Under the pieces are notes generated by a model. That model ran no database searches. It had not been told where the DNA came from and saw nothing but the letters and a program-made list of their open reading frames with translations. DNA of 64,000 bases. It comes from Planctomycetota bacterium. Its GTDB lineage: Bacteria > Planctomycetota > UBA1135 > UBA2386. Of this stretch, positions 8,488-17,162 are shown one piece after another (position 1 is the first letter of the stretch; each line of letters begins with the position of its first letter). The DNA is taken from positions 50,773 to 114,772 of the forward strand of contig JAEUHR010000020.1 of NCBI GenBank assembly GCA_016794425.1, read 5' to 3'. Both the position numbers and the translations under genes were made by a program.

Positions 8488-9937
8488 GCACGCCTCCGAC
8501 CGCCTGGTCGATGTCGCCGGCACCGAGCAGCAGCACCAGTTCGCCGCCGCGGCGCAGAGCCTGCACCGCCGCCGGCACGGCCGCGACCGGCCCGGCGCCC
8601 TCGCACGCGGTGCCGCGCTCGCGCACCGCGGCCACCAGATCCGCCGCCGACACCGACGCGCGGATCTCGGCACTCTCGCGGGCGCCGTAGATGTCGGCGA
8701 CCAGCACCTGGTCGGCGAGCGCCAGCGCGTCCGCGAACTCCGGCAGCAGGCACAGCGTGCGCTGGTGCTGGTGCGGCTGGAACACGACCAGCAGCCGCCG
8801 ACCCGGGAAACGCCGCCGCGCCGTCTGCAGCACCGCGCGGATCTCGGCCGGATGGTGCGCGTAGTCGTTGACCAGCGTGCCGCCGTCCGGCCCGGTGTGC
8901 ATCTCGAACCGCCGCCGCACGCCGGTGAACGACGCGATGCCGCGGCAGGCGCCGGCCAGGTCGGCCGAGGCCGTGTAGGCGAGGCCGAGCGCGAACAGCG
9001 CGTTCTGCATGTTGTGCCTCCCGGACAGCGACAGCTGCACGCGGTCGAGGCGCTGTCCCAGCAGCACCGGCACGAACGAGAACTGGCCGAGCTGCTCGCG
9101 CACCTCGACGGCGCGGATGTCGGCCCACAGGCCCGAGCCGACGGTCAGGATCCGCACGTCGTTGCGCAAGCTGTTCAGCACCGCCTTCGGCACGGTCTCC
9201 TCGACCAGCGCCGTGCCGCCGGGCCGCACGCGCGCCAGGTAGCCGGCGAACGCGTCGACCAGTTCGTCGGTCGACGGGTAGCAGTCGAAGTGGTCGTGGT
9301 CGACGTTGAGGATCGCGGCGCCGAACGGCCGCAGGTTGTGGAAGCTGCGGTTGAACTCGCAGGCTTCGACGACGAACTCGGTGCCCTGGCCGCCGTGGCC
9401 GTTGCCGCCGAGCTGCGGCGCCTCGCCGCCGATCAGGTGCGACGGGTCGAGGCCGGCCGCGCGCAGCGCGCTGACGACGAGGCCGGTGGTCGTGGTCTTG
9501 CCGTGGGTGCCGGCGATCGCCAGCGTGCGACGCCCCTCGCTGAGCCGGCCGACCGCCTCGGCGTAGAGCAGCGACGTGAAGCCGCGGCGCACGCATTCCT
9601 GCACCTCGGCGTCGGCGGGCGGCACGGCCGCACTGCGGATCACGTAGCCGTCGTGGCCGACGATGCGCGCGGGCTGGCAGCCGATCCAGACGTCGCGGCC
9701 GTCGCCCAGCAGCGCGTCGAGGATCGCGCCGCCGGTGGCATCGCTGCCGCTGACGTCACCGCCGCAACCGCCGAGCAGGCGCGCGAGACCGCTCATGCCG
9801 GCGCCGCCGACGCCGACCAGGTGGAAGCGCCGGCTCGCGAAGCTGGTGCCCGGGATGCCGCCGGCCGGTTCGGGTTCGGTGCGCGACGGCGGTGCCGGTG
9901 CGGGCGACGGTGCCGGCGCGGGTGCCATGTCGGTCAC
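8474..9937 (-). CDS. murC: UDP-N-acetylmuramate-L-alanine ligase MurC
   Basis: ATP-dependent ligase that adds L-Ala to UDP-MurNAc, 487 residues. The GTG at 9937 overlaps the murG stop as GTGA and has GGAGG 6 bases upstream; the ATG three codons later is less well placed. After a Pro/Ala-rich tail (residues 5-25, not usual in MurC) come the UDP-binding GVGGAGMS (42-49), the P-loop GTHGKTTTT (about 142-150) and the central and C-terminal Mur ligase domains (HHPAEI, FQPHQH). Translation is probably coupled to murG and murB. Confidence 0.95.
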   Translation of the reverse strand: MTDMAPAPAPSPAPAPPSRTEPEPAGGIPGTSFASRRFHLVGVGGAGMSGLARLLGGCGGDVSGSDATGGAILDALLGDGRDVWIGCQPARIVGHDGYVIRSAAVPPADAEVQECVRRGFTSLLYAEAVGRLSEGRRTLAIAGTHGKTTTTGLVVSALRAAGLDPSHLIGGEAPQLGGNGHGGQGTEFVVEACEFNRSFHNLRPFGAAILNVDHDHFDCYPSTDELVDAFAGYLARVRPGGTALVEETVPKAVLNSLRNDVRILTVGSGLWADIRAVEVREQLGQFSFVPVLLGQRLDRVQLSLSGRHNMQNALFALGLAYTASADLAGACRGIASFTGVRRRFEMHTGPDGGTLVNDYAHHPAEIRAVLQTARRRFPGRRLLVVFQPHQHQRTLCLLPEFADALALADQVLVADIYGARESAEIRASVSAADLVAAVRERGTACEGAGPVAAVPAAVQALRRGGELVLLLGAGDIDQAVGGVLAGL

Positions 9938-11022
9938 GGCGCACCTCCGGCTTCGTCGCCACCGAGGCCCATGTCGCGCAGGATCGCGCCGGCGGCGTCG
10001 GGCGGATGCAGACGGCGCGCCGCCTCGCCCATCGCCGCGAGCCGCGCCCGGTCGCCGAGCAGGACGGCCAAACGATCGACCGCCGCGTCCAGCGTCAGCG
10101 TCGCCTCGTCGACGATGCACGCCGCGCCGGCACGCTGCAGTACTTCGGCATTGTGGCGCTGCTGTTGGTCGCGATGGTGCGGGTAGGGCACGATCAGCGC
10201 CGCGCGGCCGGCGGCGGTCAACTCGGCGACGGTCGTGCCGCCGCCGCGGCAGATCACGAGGTCGGCGGCGCCGAACATCCGGTCCATGTCGCTGGCGACC
10301 GGCCGCACCTGGGCGACGACGCGGCCGTCGCCGCCGGCATAGAGCCGCCGCACCGTCTCGTCGCGGCCGGGCCCCGCGAGGTGCAGCACGTGCACGGCGA
10401 ACGGCAGCTGGCACAGTGCCGCCGGCACCAGTTCGTTCAGCGGTCGCGCGCCCTGGCTGCCGCCGGTGACCAGCACCACCAGCGCATCGGCGGGCAGGCC
10501 GAGTTCGTCGCGGCAGCGGCGGCGATCGATGCGTTCGAACTGCGACCGCAACGGCGTGCCGGTCAGCAGGCCGCGCGCGCCGAGCCCGCCGCGCAGCGGC
10601 AGGCCGTGGTAGACGCGCCGGGCCAGCGGCGACAGCCAGCGATTCACGCGGCCGGTGACGGCGTTCTGTTCGAGCAGGAACAGCGGCTTGCCGAGCGACT
10701 TCGCTGCCAGGCCGACCGGCAGCGACGGCCGGCCGCCGGTGCTGACGACGACGTCGACGTCGTGCTCGCGCAGCATGCCGCGCGCGGCGACGGTCGCCTT
10801 CGCCAGCCACAGCGGCAGCGCGAGCCGCTGCCGCGACGCCGCCGGCAGCGTCGCCTCGGGCACGTCGGGCAGCTCGCGGCGCAGCAGTTCGCGCTCGACC
10901 TCACGCCCTTCGGTGACCAGCAGCGCTTCGTGGCCGCGCTGCTGCAGCGCCCGCGCGAGCGCGAGTGCCGGCAGCAGATGGCCGCCGGTGCCGCCGCTGA
11001 CCAGACAGACGCGCCGGACCAT
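9934..11022 (-). CDS. murG: Undecaprenyl-PP-MurNAc-pentapeptide GlcNAc transferase MurG
   Basis: Peripheral membrane GT28 glycosyltransferase that turns lipid I into lipid II, 362 residues, normal length. The glycine-rich N-terminal loop SGGTGGHLLPALALA (residues 9-23) is the diphosphate-binding motif. The C-terminal GT-B half has the second Gly-rich loop (TGGSQGARPLNELVP) and the donor-binding CRGGGTTVAELTAAG and PYPHHRDQQQRHNA segments. The start is 6 bases after the LysM gene stop, with a weak ribosome-binding site, so coupling is likely. Confidence 0.95.
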   Translation of the reverse strand: MVRRVCLVSGGTGGHLLPALALARALQQRGHEALLVTEGREVERELLRRELPDVPEATLPAASRQRLALPLWLAKATVAARGMLREHDVDVVVSTGGRPSLPVGLAAKSLGKPLFLLEQNAVTGRVNRWLSPLARRVYHGLPLRGGLGARGLLTGTPLRSQFERIDRRRCRDELGLPADALVVLVTGGSQGARPLNELVPAALCQLPFAVHVLHLAGPGRDETVRRLYAGGDGRVVAQVRPVASDMDRMFGAADLVICRGGGTTVAELTAAGRAALIVPYPHHRDQQQRHNAEVLQRAGAACIVDEATLTLDAAVDRLAVLLGDRARLAAMGEAARRLHPPDAAGAILRDMGLGGDEAGGAP

Positions 11023-11028
11023 CGTGCG

Positions 11029-11793
11029 TCACTGCTTGGGCACGCGGATCTTCTGACCGACGCGCAGCTTCGCCGGATCGACGTCCGGGTTCAGCTCACG
11101 CAGTTCCTTGACGCGCTTGCGATCGCCGAGCTGGCGGCGCGCGATGCCCTCGAGCGTGTCGCCGCGCGCGATCGTGTACGCGACGACGGGGCTGGCGGGC
11201 GCGGCCGGTGCGACAGCCGGCACCGGCGACGGCGACGGCGACGCGGCGCCCTTGGTCGGCAGCACCAGCGCCTGGCCGATCTGCAGGCGCTCGGGCCGCA
11301 CACCGGGGTTCAGCCGCGCGATCTCGCTGCGCAGTGCGGCGTCGCCGAGCACGGTGCGCGCGATGCTGTCGAAGCTGTCACCGGCCTTGACCTTGTAGCT
11401 CGTGGCCGCGGCCACGGGCGGCGTCTCGGGCGCCGGCGTCGCCTGCGGCTGCGGCCCGGCCGGCGGGTTCTTCGGCTCGTTGCCGCCACCGACGTTCAGC
11501 GTGCCCGGCGCACCCGTGGCACCGGCGTCGGCACTTGCCGGCCGGGCCTCGCCCGAACGCGGCGTGGTGACGGCCGGACGCGGCGCTGCCTGCAGCAGGT
11601 CGGCGAGGTTCGGCGTCGCGCTGCCGGTGGCCGGCGTAGCGCGGTCGACCGGCGGCACACTCGCGTTCAGTCCGGTCGTCGTCGGCTGGCGGCGCGACGG
11701 CGGTGCGTCCCCGCCGCCCCAGATGGTGACGCCGAGGATCAGGAAGATCACGAGACACAGAACGTACAGGCCGTACTTCTCGAGTTGGCCCAT
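11029..11793 (-). CDS. Membrane-anchored protein with two LysM domains
   Basis: Predicted peptidoglycan-binding protein, 254 residues. One membrane segment (about residues 7-25) is followed by a Pro/Ala/Thr-rich linker (30-140) and two LysM motifs (about 143-190 and 203-254; YKVKAGDSFDSIAR and YTIARGDTLEGIAR). The ATG at 11793 has GGAGG upstream; the longer frame starting at 11853 is rejected because it overlaps ftsW. It sits between ftsW and murG, a place where canonical dcw clusters have no gene. A role in holding or guiding septal wall synthesis is inferred from position only. Confidence 0.85.
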   Translation of the reverse strand: MGQLEKYGLYVLCLVIFLILGVTIWGGGDAPPSRRQPTTTGLNASVPPVDRATPATGSATPNLADLLQAAPRPAVTTPRSGEARPASADAGATGAPGTLNVGGGNEPKNPPAGPQPQATPAPETPPVAAATSYKVKAGDSFDSIARTVLGDAALRSEIARLNPGVRPERLQIGQALVLPTKGAASPSPSPVPAVAPAAPASPVVAYTIARGDTLEGIARRQLGDRKRVKELRELNPDVDPAKLRVGQKIRVPKQ

Positions 11794-11812
11794 CACACAC
11801 CCTCCCAGGATT

Positions 11813-12979
11813 TCAACGAAGACCAGCGGAACGGAAACCAGGACCCGCCTCACCCACTGAGCTGAACGCGCCCGATTGGTCCGTGCGCGCCGCGTTGCCG
11901 ATCAGGCCAACCGCGGCGAGACAGAACATCAGGCTCGTGCCGCCCGTGCTGACGAACGGAAGGTCGATGCCCTTGGCCGGAGCCCACCCGCTGACCACGA
12001 GCAGGTTCGCAGCCGCTTGCATGCAGACCATCAGAGAGTAACCACAGACGACGTAGCGGAGGAACGGATCTTTGACTTTGCAGACGAGGCGGTAGCAGAC
12101 GTAGCCGAACGTCGTGAACGCGCCGAGCACGAACAGCGAGCCGACGAAGCCGAGTTCCTCGGCGACGATCGCGAACACGAAGTCGTTGTGCGCCTCGGGC
12201 ACGTAGTTCATCTTCATCCAGCCCTGCCCGAGGCCGCGGCCGAACAGGCCGCCGGCACCGACCGCGATCAGGCCGAGGCCGACCTGCGAGTCCGGCCGCG
12301 TCGCCAGGAAGTCGGTCAGCCGGCCGCGCACGTATTCGTGCCGCGTCGCCGCCAGCGCGAACAGGCCGAGGCCGAGCACCGCGAACGGCACGAAGTGCAG
12401 GAAGCGCACGCCGGCGACCAGCGCGATGCAGCTGGCGAGGCCCAGCACCAGCAGCGCGTTGCCGTGGTCGGGCTGCAGCAACAGCGCACCGACCAGCAGG
12501 CCGGCGCAGCCCATCGCCGGCAGGAAGCCAGCGCGGAAGCTGCGCACGCCCTGGCCGGCGCGGGCCAGCAACCAGGACACCGCCAGCACCAGGAAGAAGC
12601 GCGCCGGCTCGACCGGCTGGAACTGCATCGAACCGATGCGGATCCAGCGGTGCGCGCCCTTGACCTCGATGCCCAGCAGCGGCACGGCGATACAGCACGC
12701 GGTGGCCACCAGGAACAAGGGCAGCGCGCAGCGTCGCACCAGGTGCATCGGCGTCAACGCCGCCATCAGGAACGCGACCAGGCCGGCCAGCAGCTTCGCG
12801 CCCTGCTGTTTCATCACGTCGAACGGCCCGACCTCGATGCGCGCACCGCGCACCGACACCGCCATCACGAGCCCGAGGCAGCACAGCGCGACGGTGACCA
12901 GCATCAGCCAGTCGAGTTCGCGCAGGTGCGGCGCCGCGGTGCGCACTCGCTCGACCCGGGCCTCGGCAACGCGAGCCAT
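11813..12979 (-). CDS. ftsW: Septal peptidoglycan polymerase FtsW (SEDS family)
   Basis: Polytopic SEDS glycosyltransferase that polymerises lipid II at the septum, 388 residues, about ten membrane segments. Signatures are KGAHRWIRIG, LLLQPDHGNALL, the conserved HNDFVFAIVAEELGFVG loop and the C-terminal GIDLPFVSTGGTSLM. The usual QPSE motif reads QPVEPARF here, a small departure at a conserved spot. The ATG overlaps the mraY stop (TGATG). FtsW is preferred over RodA because of its place between mraY and murG and the nearby ftsI. Confidence 0.93.
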   Translation of the reverse strand: MARVAEARVERVRTAAPHLRELDWLMLVTVALCCLGLVMAVSVRGARIEVGPFDVMKQQGAKLLAGLVAFLMAALTPMHLVRRCALPLFLVATACCIAVPLLGIEVKGAHRWIRIGSMQFQPVEPARFFLVLAVSWLLARAGQGVRSFRAGFLPAMGCAGLLVGALLLQPDHGNALLVLGLASCIALVAGVRFLHFVPFAVLGLGLFALAATRHEYVRGRLTDFLATRPDSQVGLGLIAVGAGGLFGRGLGQGWMKMNYVPEAHNDFVFAIVAEELGFVGSLFVLGAFTTFGYVCYRLVCKVKDPFLRYVVCGYSLMVCMQAAANLLVVSGWAPAKGIDLPFVSTGGTSLMFCLAAVGLIGNAARTDQSGAFSSVGEAGPGFRSAGLR

Positions 12980-14097
12980 CAGCGCACCTTGAACAGCGCG
13001 AGGCTGCACAACGCCAGCAGCGCCGACACGACCCACGTGCGCACGACGACGCGGGTCTCGGGCATGCCGCCGAACTGGAAGTGGTGGTGCAGCGGCGCAC
13101 AGCGGAAGATCCGCTTGCCGCGCAGCCGGAACGACGCCACCTGCAGGATCACCGACAGCGCTTCGGCGACGAACACGCCGCCGACGACCAGCAGCACCAG
13201 CTCGGTGCGACTGACCAGCGCCGCGTAGCCGAGCGCGCCGCCGAGCCCGAGGCTGCCGACGTCGCCCATGAACACCATGGCCGGCGCGGCGTTGAACCAC
13301 AGGAAGCCGAGCGCGCCGCCGAGCAGCGCCCCCATCAGCACGGCCATCTCGCCGGCGCCCGCGACGTGCGGCACCAGCAGGTAGGCCGACCAGTCGACGC
13401 GGCCGACCGCGTAGGTGATCACTGCGTAGGCGATCGCCGCCGACGCGATGCAGCCGGTCGCGAGACCGTCGAGGCCGTCGGTCAGGTTCACCGCGTTCGC
13501 CGCACCGGTCAGCACCAGCACCGAGACCACCAGGAACGGAATGCCGAACCAGACCGCGAGGTCCAGCGACACGTCCTTCAGGAACGGCACGTAGAGGTGC
13601 GGACCGCCGTGCACGGCCTGCAGCCCCGCGGGCACCAGCAGCCACAGCGCGACCAGCAGCGCCAGCACCGTCAGCGCCCCCTGCTTCTCGCGCTTGCCGA
13701 TGCCGCGCTTCTTCGGGTTGTGCAGTTTGACCCAGTCGTCCCAGAAGCCGACCGCCGCGAAGCCGCCGATCAGCACGATGCCGGGCCACGAGTAGCGGTT
13801 GTCGCCGTCGAAACGCAGCCAGCACAGGGCGCTGACCAGGATCGCGCCGACCACGAACAGGCCGCCCATCGTCGGCGTGCCCTTCTTGTGCGCGTGCAGT
13901 TGTTCGAGCACCGCCGAGCCGGTGCCATCGATGCGCTCCCCGACGCCGAGCCGACCGAGCCAGCGGATCACGCTCGGTCCGAACAGGACAGCCAACAGGA
14001 ACGCCGTCACGGCCGCACCGGCGGTCCGGAAGGAGATGTAGCCGAGCAGTCGGCACATGTCCTCGGACAGGACCCACGGTGCGAGCCAGTGGAACAC
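12979..14097 (-). CDS. mraY: Phospho-MurNAc-pentapeptide transferase MraY
   Basis: Integral membrane enzyme that makes lipid I from UDP-MurNAc-pentapeptide and undecaprenyl phosphate, 372 residues, ten membrane segments expected. The GTG at 14097 gives MFHWLAPWV, which matches the usual MraY N-terminal helix; the ATG at 14058 would remove it. Key motifs are AHKKGTPTMGG, the Mg-binding NAVNLTDGLDGLATG (near 200), FNAAPAMVFMGDVGS (near 265) and HHHFQFGG (near 335). It begins 2 bases after the murF stop. Confidence 0.95.
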   Translation of the reverse strand: MFHWLAPWVLSEDMCRLLGYISFRTAGAAVTAFLLAVLFGPSVIRWLGRLGVGERIDGTGSAVLEQLHAHKKGTPTMGGLFVVGAILVSALCWLRFDGDNRYSWPGIVLIGGFAAVGFWDDWVKLHNPKKRGIGKREKQGALTVLALLVALWLLVPAGLQAVHGGPHLYVPFLKDVSLDLAVWFGIPFLVVSVLVLTGAANAVNLTDGLDGLATGCIASAAIAYAVITYAVGRVDWSAYLLVPHVAGAGEMAVLMGALLGGALGFLWFNAAPAMVFMGDVGSLGLGGALGYAALVSRTELVLLVVGGVFVAEALSVILQVASFRLRGKRIFRCAPLHHHFQFGGMPETRVVVRTWVVSALLALCSLALFKVR

Positions 14098-14099
14098 GG

Positions 14100-15614
14100 C
14101 TAGCCGTCGCCTCCGGCCGCGGTGCCGTCGCCGTCCTGCTGGCGCAGTTCGGCGACCAGGCGGTCGACCAGCCGGTCCAGCGCGACCCGGCGCGAGGCCT
14201 TGCACAGCACGCGGTCGCCCGGCCGCACGACTTTGCGCAGCAGGTCGAACGCCGCGTTGACGTCGTCGACGCGGTGCACGTTCGCGGCGGGCATGCCGGC
14301 CGCCAGCGCGCCGTCGGCGATCGGCTGCGCGCCGGCACCGACGCCGACCAGCAGGTCCTGCCGCGTGCGCACGACTTCGGCGCCGAGGTCGCGGTGCAGC
14401 CGCTCGCTCTGGTCGCCGAGTTCGAGCATCTCGCCGAACACGACGATGCGGCGCCGCGCGGCGCCGCGCGGCTCGGGGTCACCGAGCCCGGCCAGCGCCT
14501 GCAGCGCGGCGCGCGCCGACTGCGGGTTCATGTTGTAGGTGTCGTCGAAGATCGTGACCCCGCCGGCGCACTGGGGCTCGAGGCGCCGCGCGGCCGACGG
14601 CACCGACGCGAGTGCACGCAGCACGTCCTCCTCGGCGGCGCCGAGGTGGGTCGCCGCGGCGATCACGGCCAGCGCGTTGTAGACGTTGTGCGTGCCGAGG
14701 CGCGGCAGCGTGACCGGCCGCTCGCCCTGCAGCAGGAACGTCGTGCCCAGCGCGTGGAAGCGCACGTCGGTGGCGAACCAGTCGGTGGCGCGCGTGACGC
14801 TGAACAGCTGCACGCGGGCCCGGGTCAGCTCGGCCATCGCGCGGCACGACGCGTCGTCGCCGTTCAGGATGCAGAGACCGTCCTCCGGCAACCCGGCGGG
14901 CAACGCCGACTTCTCGCGCATGACGCCCTCGATCGAGCCGAGGCCCGCGAGGTGCGCCGGCGCGACGCAGGTGACGATGCCGACGTCGGGCCGCACGACT
15001 TCGGTCAGCTGCGCGATCTCGCCGGGCGCGTTGGTGCCGATCTCGACCACGGCGGCGCGCGTCTTCGGTTCGATCGCGAACAGCGTCAGCGGCACGCCGA
15101 CCTGGTTGTTGAACGAGGCCGGCGAACGCACGGTCGGCATCGACGCAGCCAGCACCGCGCCGAGCCACTCCTTGGTCGAGGTCTTGCCGCACGAACCGGT
15201 GATGCCGACGACACGCGCCCGGTGGCGCCGCCGGTGCTCGGCGGCGAGGTCGAGCAGCGCCTTGCCGGTGTCCGGCACGCGCACGACGAACGCCGGCTGC
15301 AGCCGGTTGCGGCTGGCGGCGTCGTAGCCGTGGTCGACCAGCAGCCCGGCCGCGCCGCGCGCCAGCACGTCGGCACAGAACCGGTGGCCGTCGTGGTTCT
15401 GCCCGCGCAGCGCCACGAACAGGCGGCCTTCGCAGTCGCCGCGCGAATCGGTGGTGACGGTCGACGCGGCGGTGCCGCGCGCCAGGATCTCGCCGCCGGT
15501 GACGCGCGCGACGGCGGCCGCGGTCAGCCACGAGCCGCGCGCAGCGCGACCACGGCCCGACGCGGCAGAGCCCTCGGCGGCATCCGGCGAACGACGGCTC
15601 ATCGGTGCAACCAT
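14100..15614 (-). CDS. murF: UDP-MurNAc-tripeptide-D-Ala-D-Ala ligase MurF
   Basis: Adds D-Ala-D-Ala to the muropeptide precursor, 504 residues, about 50 longer than E. coli MurF because of an unconserved N-terminal extension (residues 1-28). The P-loop ITGSCGKTSTK is near residue 140, with the Mur ligase central and C-terminal domains after it (NMNPQSARAALQALAG, FGEMLELGDQSERLH). The first ATG (15614) has GGAGG 4 bases upstream and overlaps murE by 16 bases; a second ATG four codons later forms an ATGA overlap and could also be used. Confidence 0.94.
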   Translation of the reverse strand: MVAPMSRRSPDAAEGSAASGRGRAARGSWLTAAAVARVTGGEILARGTAASTVTTDSRGDCEGRLFVALRGQNHDGHRFCADVLARGAAGLLVDHGYDAASRNRLQPAFVVRVPDTGKALLDLAAEHRRRHRARVVGITGSCGKTSTKEWLGAVLAASMPTVRSPASFNNQVGVPLTLFAIEPKTRAAVVEIGTNAPGEIAQLTEVVRPDVGIVTCVAPAHLAGLGSIEGVMREKSALPAGLPEDGLCILNGDDASCRAMAELTRARVQLFSVTRATDWFATDVRFHALGTTFLLQGERPVTLPRLGTHNVYNALAVIAAATHLGAAEEDVLRALASVPSAARRLEPQCAGGVTIFDDTYNMNPQSARAALQALAGLGDPEPRGAARRRIVVFGEMLELGDQSERLHRDLGAEVVRTRQDLLVGVGAGAQPIADGALAAGMPAANVHRVDDVNAAFDLLRKVVRPGDRVLCKASRRVALDRLVDRLVAELRQQDGDGTAAGGDG

Positions 15615-17134
15615 CCTGCCTCCCTCGCGGCGAGTGCGCGCGTCGCCTCGTGCCGATCGTCGAACGGCACGACGCTGTCCTTGAAGATCTGGTAGGTCTC
15701 GTGGCCCTTGCCGGCGATCAGCACGGTGTCGCCCGGCTGCGCCGCCGCGATCGCGGCGCGGATCGCCTCGGCGCGGTCGACGATGCGGTGCGGCGCGCAG
15801 GCGCTGCCGCGGAACCCGGGCTCCATCTCGTCCAGGATCGCCTCCGGATCCTCGCTGCGCGGATTGTCGCTGGTCAGCCAGGCGGCATGCGCGTGGCGCG
15901 CGACCGCCGCGGCCATCGGCGCGCGCTTGCCGCGGTCGCGGTCACCGCCGCAGCCGAACACGACCAGCAGCCGCCCCTCGCTGAGGCGCGCCAGCGTGCC
16001 GCAGACCTGGTCCAGCGCGTCCGGCGTGTGCGCGTAGTCGACGAACGTGCGCACGCGGCCGCCGCGGCCGATCGGTGCCTCGACGACCTCGAGCCGGCCG
16101 GGCACCGCGCGCGCGTCCTCCAGTGCTGACGCGACCGTCAGCTCGCTGGTGCCGAGCGACACCGCCGCCGCCGCTGCCGCCAGCGCGTTCTGCACGTTGT
16201 GCAGGCCGACCAGCCGCAGGAACATCTCGACGCGGCCGTGCGGCAGCACCATCGTGAAGCGCGTGCCGTCGGGACCGGGCTGCACGTTCTCGGCGCGGAT
16301 GTCCGCGTCCGGCGAGAAGCCGTACCACAACACGCCGACGCCGGGGCCGAGTTCGTCGGCCATCGCCATCGAGGCTGGGTCGTCGCGGTTCAGCACCGCG
16401 GTCGCGCCGGCCTGCAGGCCGGAGAACAGGCGCGCCTTGGCGCGGCGGTAGGCCGCCATCGACGTGTGGTAGTCGAGGTGGTCCTGCGTCAGGTTCGTGA
16501 ACACGGCGGTCGCGAAGCGCACGCCGCGCACCCGGTCCTGGTCGAGGCTGTGGCTCGACACCTCCATCACGCAGGCGCTGGCGAAGCGGTCCACCATCTC
16601 GCGCAGGTAGCCGTGGATCCGCACCGGGTCCGGCGTCGTGTTCGCCGCGGGGATGCGGCGCCCGCCGAACTCGTAGGCGATCGTGCCGAGCAGACCGACC
16701 TGGCGCCGATCGGCCTGCAGGCAGGCGCGGATCAGGTGGGCCGTGGTGGTCTTGCCGTTGGTGCCGGTGATGCCGACCACCGACAGCGCCCGCGACGGGT
16801 CGCGGTAGTAGTAGCGGGCCGCGTCGGCCAGCGCGGTGCGCGCGCTGTCGACGACCAGCACCGGCACCGGCACCGCCAGCGCCTCCTCGGCGACGACGGC
16901 GACCGCGCCGCGCGCGACGGCCTGCTGCGCGTACGCGGAGCCGTCGTTCCTGCTGCCGCGGATCGCGAAGAACAGGTTGCCCGGCCGGACCTCGGCCGAA
17001 TGGAACGCGAGGCCGTCGACCGCGAGGTCGCGCCAACGCAACACCTCACGCGGCTGCAGGCAATCCCGCAGCTCGCGCAAGCGAACGAAGCCCTGTCCGG
17101 ACGGAAGTCCGGACGGATAGGCCAACTCAGTCAT
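15599..17134 (-). CDS. murE: UDP-MurNAc-tripeptide synthetase MurE (meso-DAP type)
   Basis: Adds the third peptide residue, 511 residues. Motifs are the P-loop GITGTNGKTTT (near 120), the carbamylated-lysine region and the substrate-selecting DNPR in TSDNPRSEDP (near 421). DNPR is the form found in meso-diaminopimelate-adding enzymes, so the wall is probably DAP-type. GKGHETYQ follows near the C-terminus. The ATG at 17134 is chosen because an upstream extension overlaps ftsI and is not conserved. The gene starts 28 bases after ftsI. Confidence 0.95.
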   Translation of the reverse strand: MTELAYPSGLPSGQGFVRLRELRDCLQPREVLRWRDLAVDGLAFHSAEVRPGNLFFAIRGSRNDGSAYAQQAVARGAVAVVAEEALAVPVPVLVVDSARTALADAARYYYRDPSRALSVVGITGTNGKTTTAHLIRACLQADRRQVGLLGTIAYEFGGRRIPAANTTPDPVRIHGYLREMVDRFASACVMEVSSHSLDQDRVRGVRFATAVFTNLTQDHLDYHTSMAAYRRAKARLFSGLQAGATAVLNRDDPASMAMADELGPGVGVLWYGFSPDADIRAENVQPGPDGTRFTMVLPHGRVEMFLRLVGLHNVQNALAAAAAAVSLGTSELTVASALEDARAVPGRLEVVEAPIGRGGRVRTFVDYAHTPDALDQVCGTLARLSEGRLLVVFGCGGDRDRGKRAPMAAAVARHAHAAWLTSDNPRSEDPEAILDEMEPGFRGSACAPHRIVDRAEAIRAAIAAAQPGDTVLIAGKGHETYQIFKDSVVPFDDRHEATRALAAREAGWLHR

Positions 17135-17162
17135 CGACCGCCCTACCGCCTTGTCTCTGGAG

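Noticed and set aside
12980..14482. Minus-strand open frame extending upstream of ftsW across mraY
   Set aside because: It overlaps mraY and murF, both certain; ftsW starts at the TGATG junction (12979).
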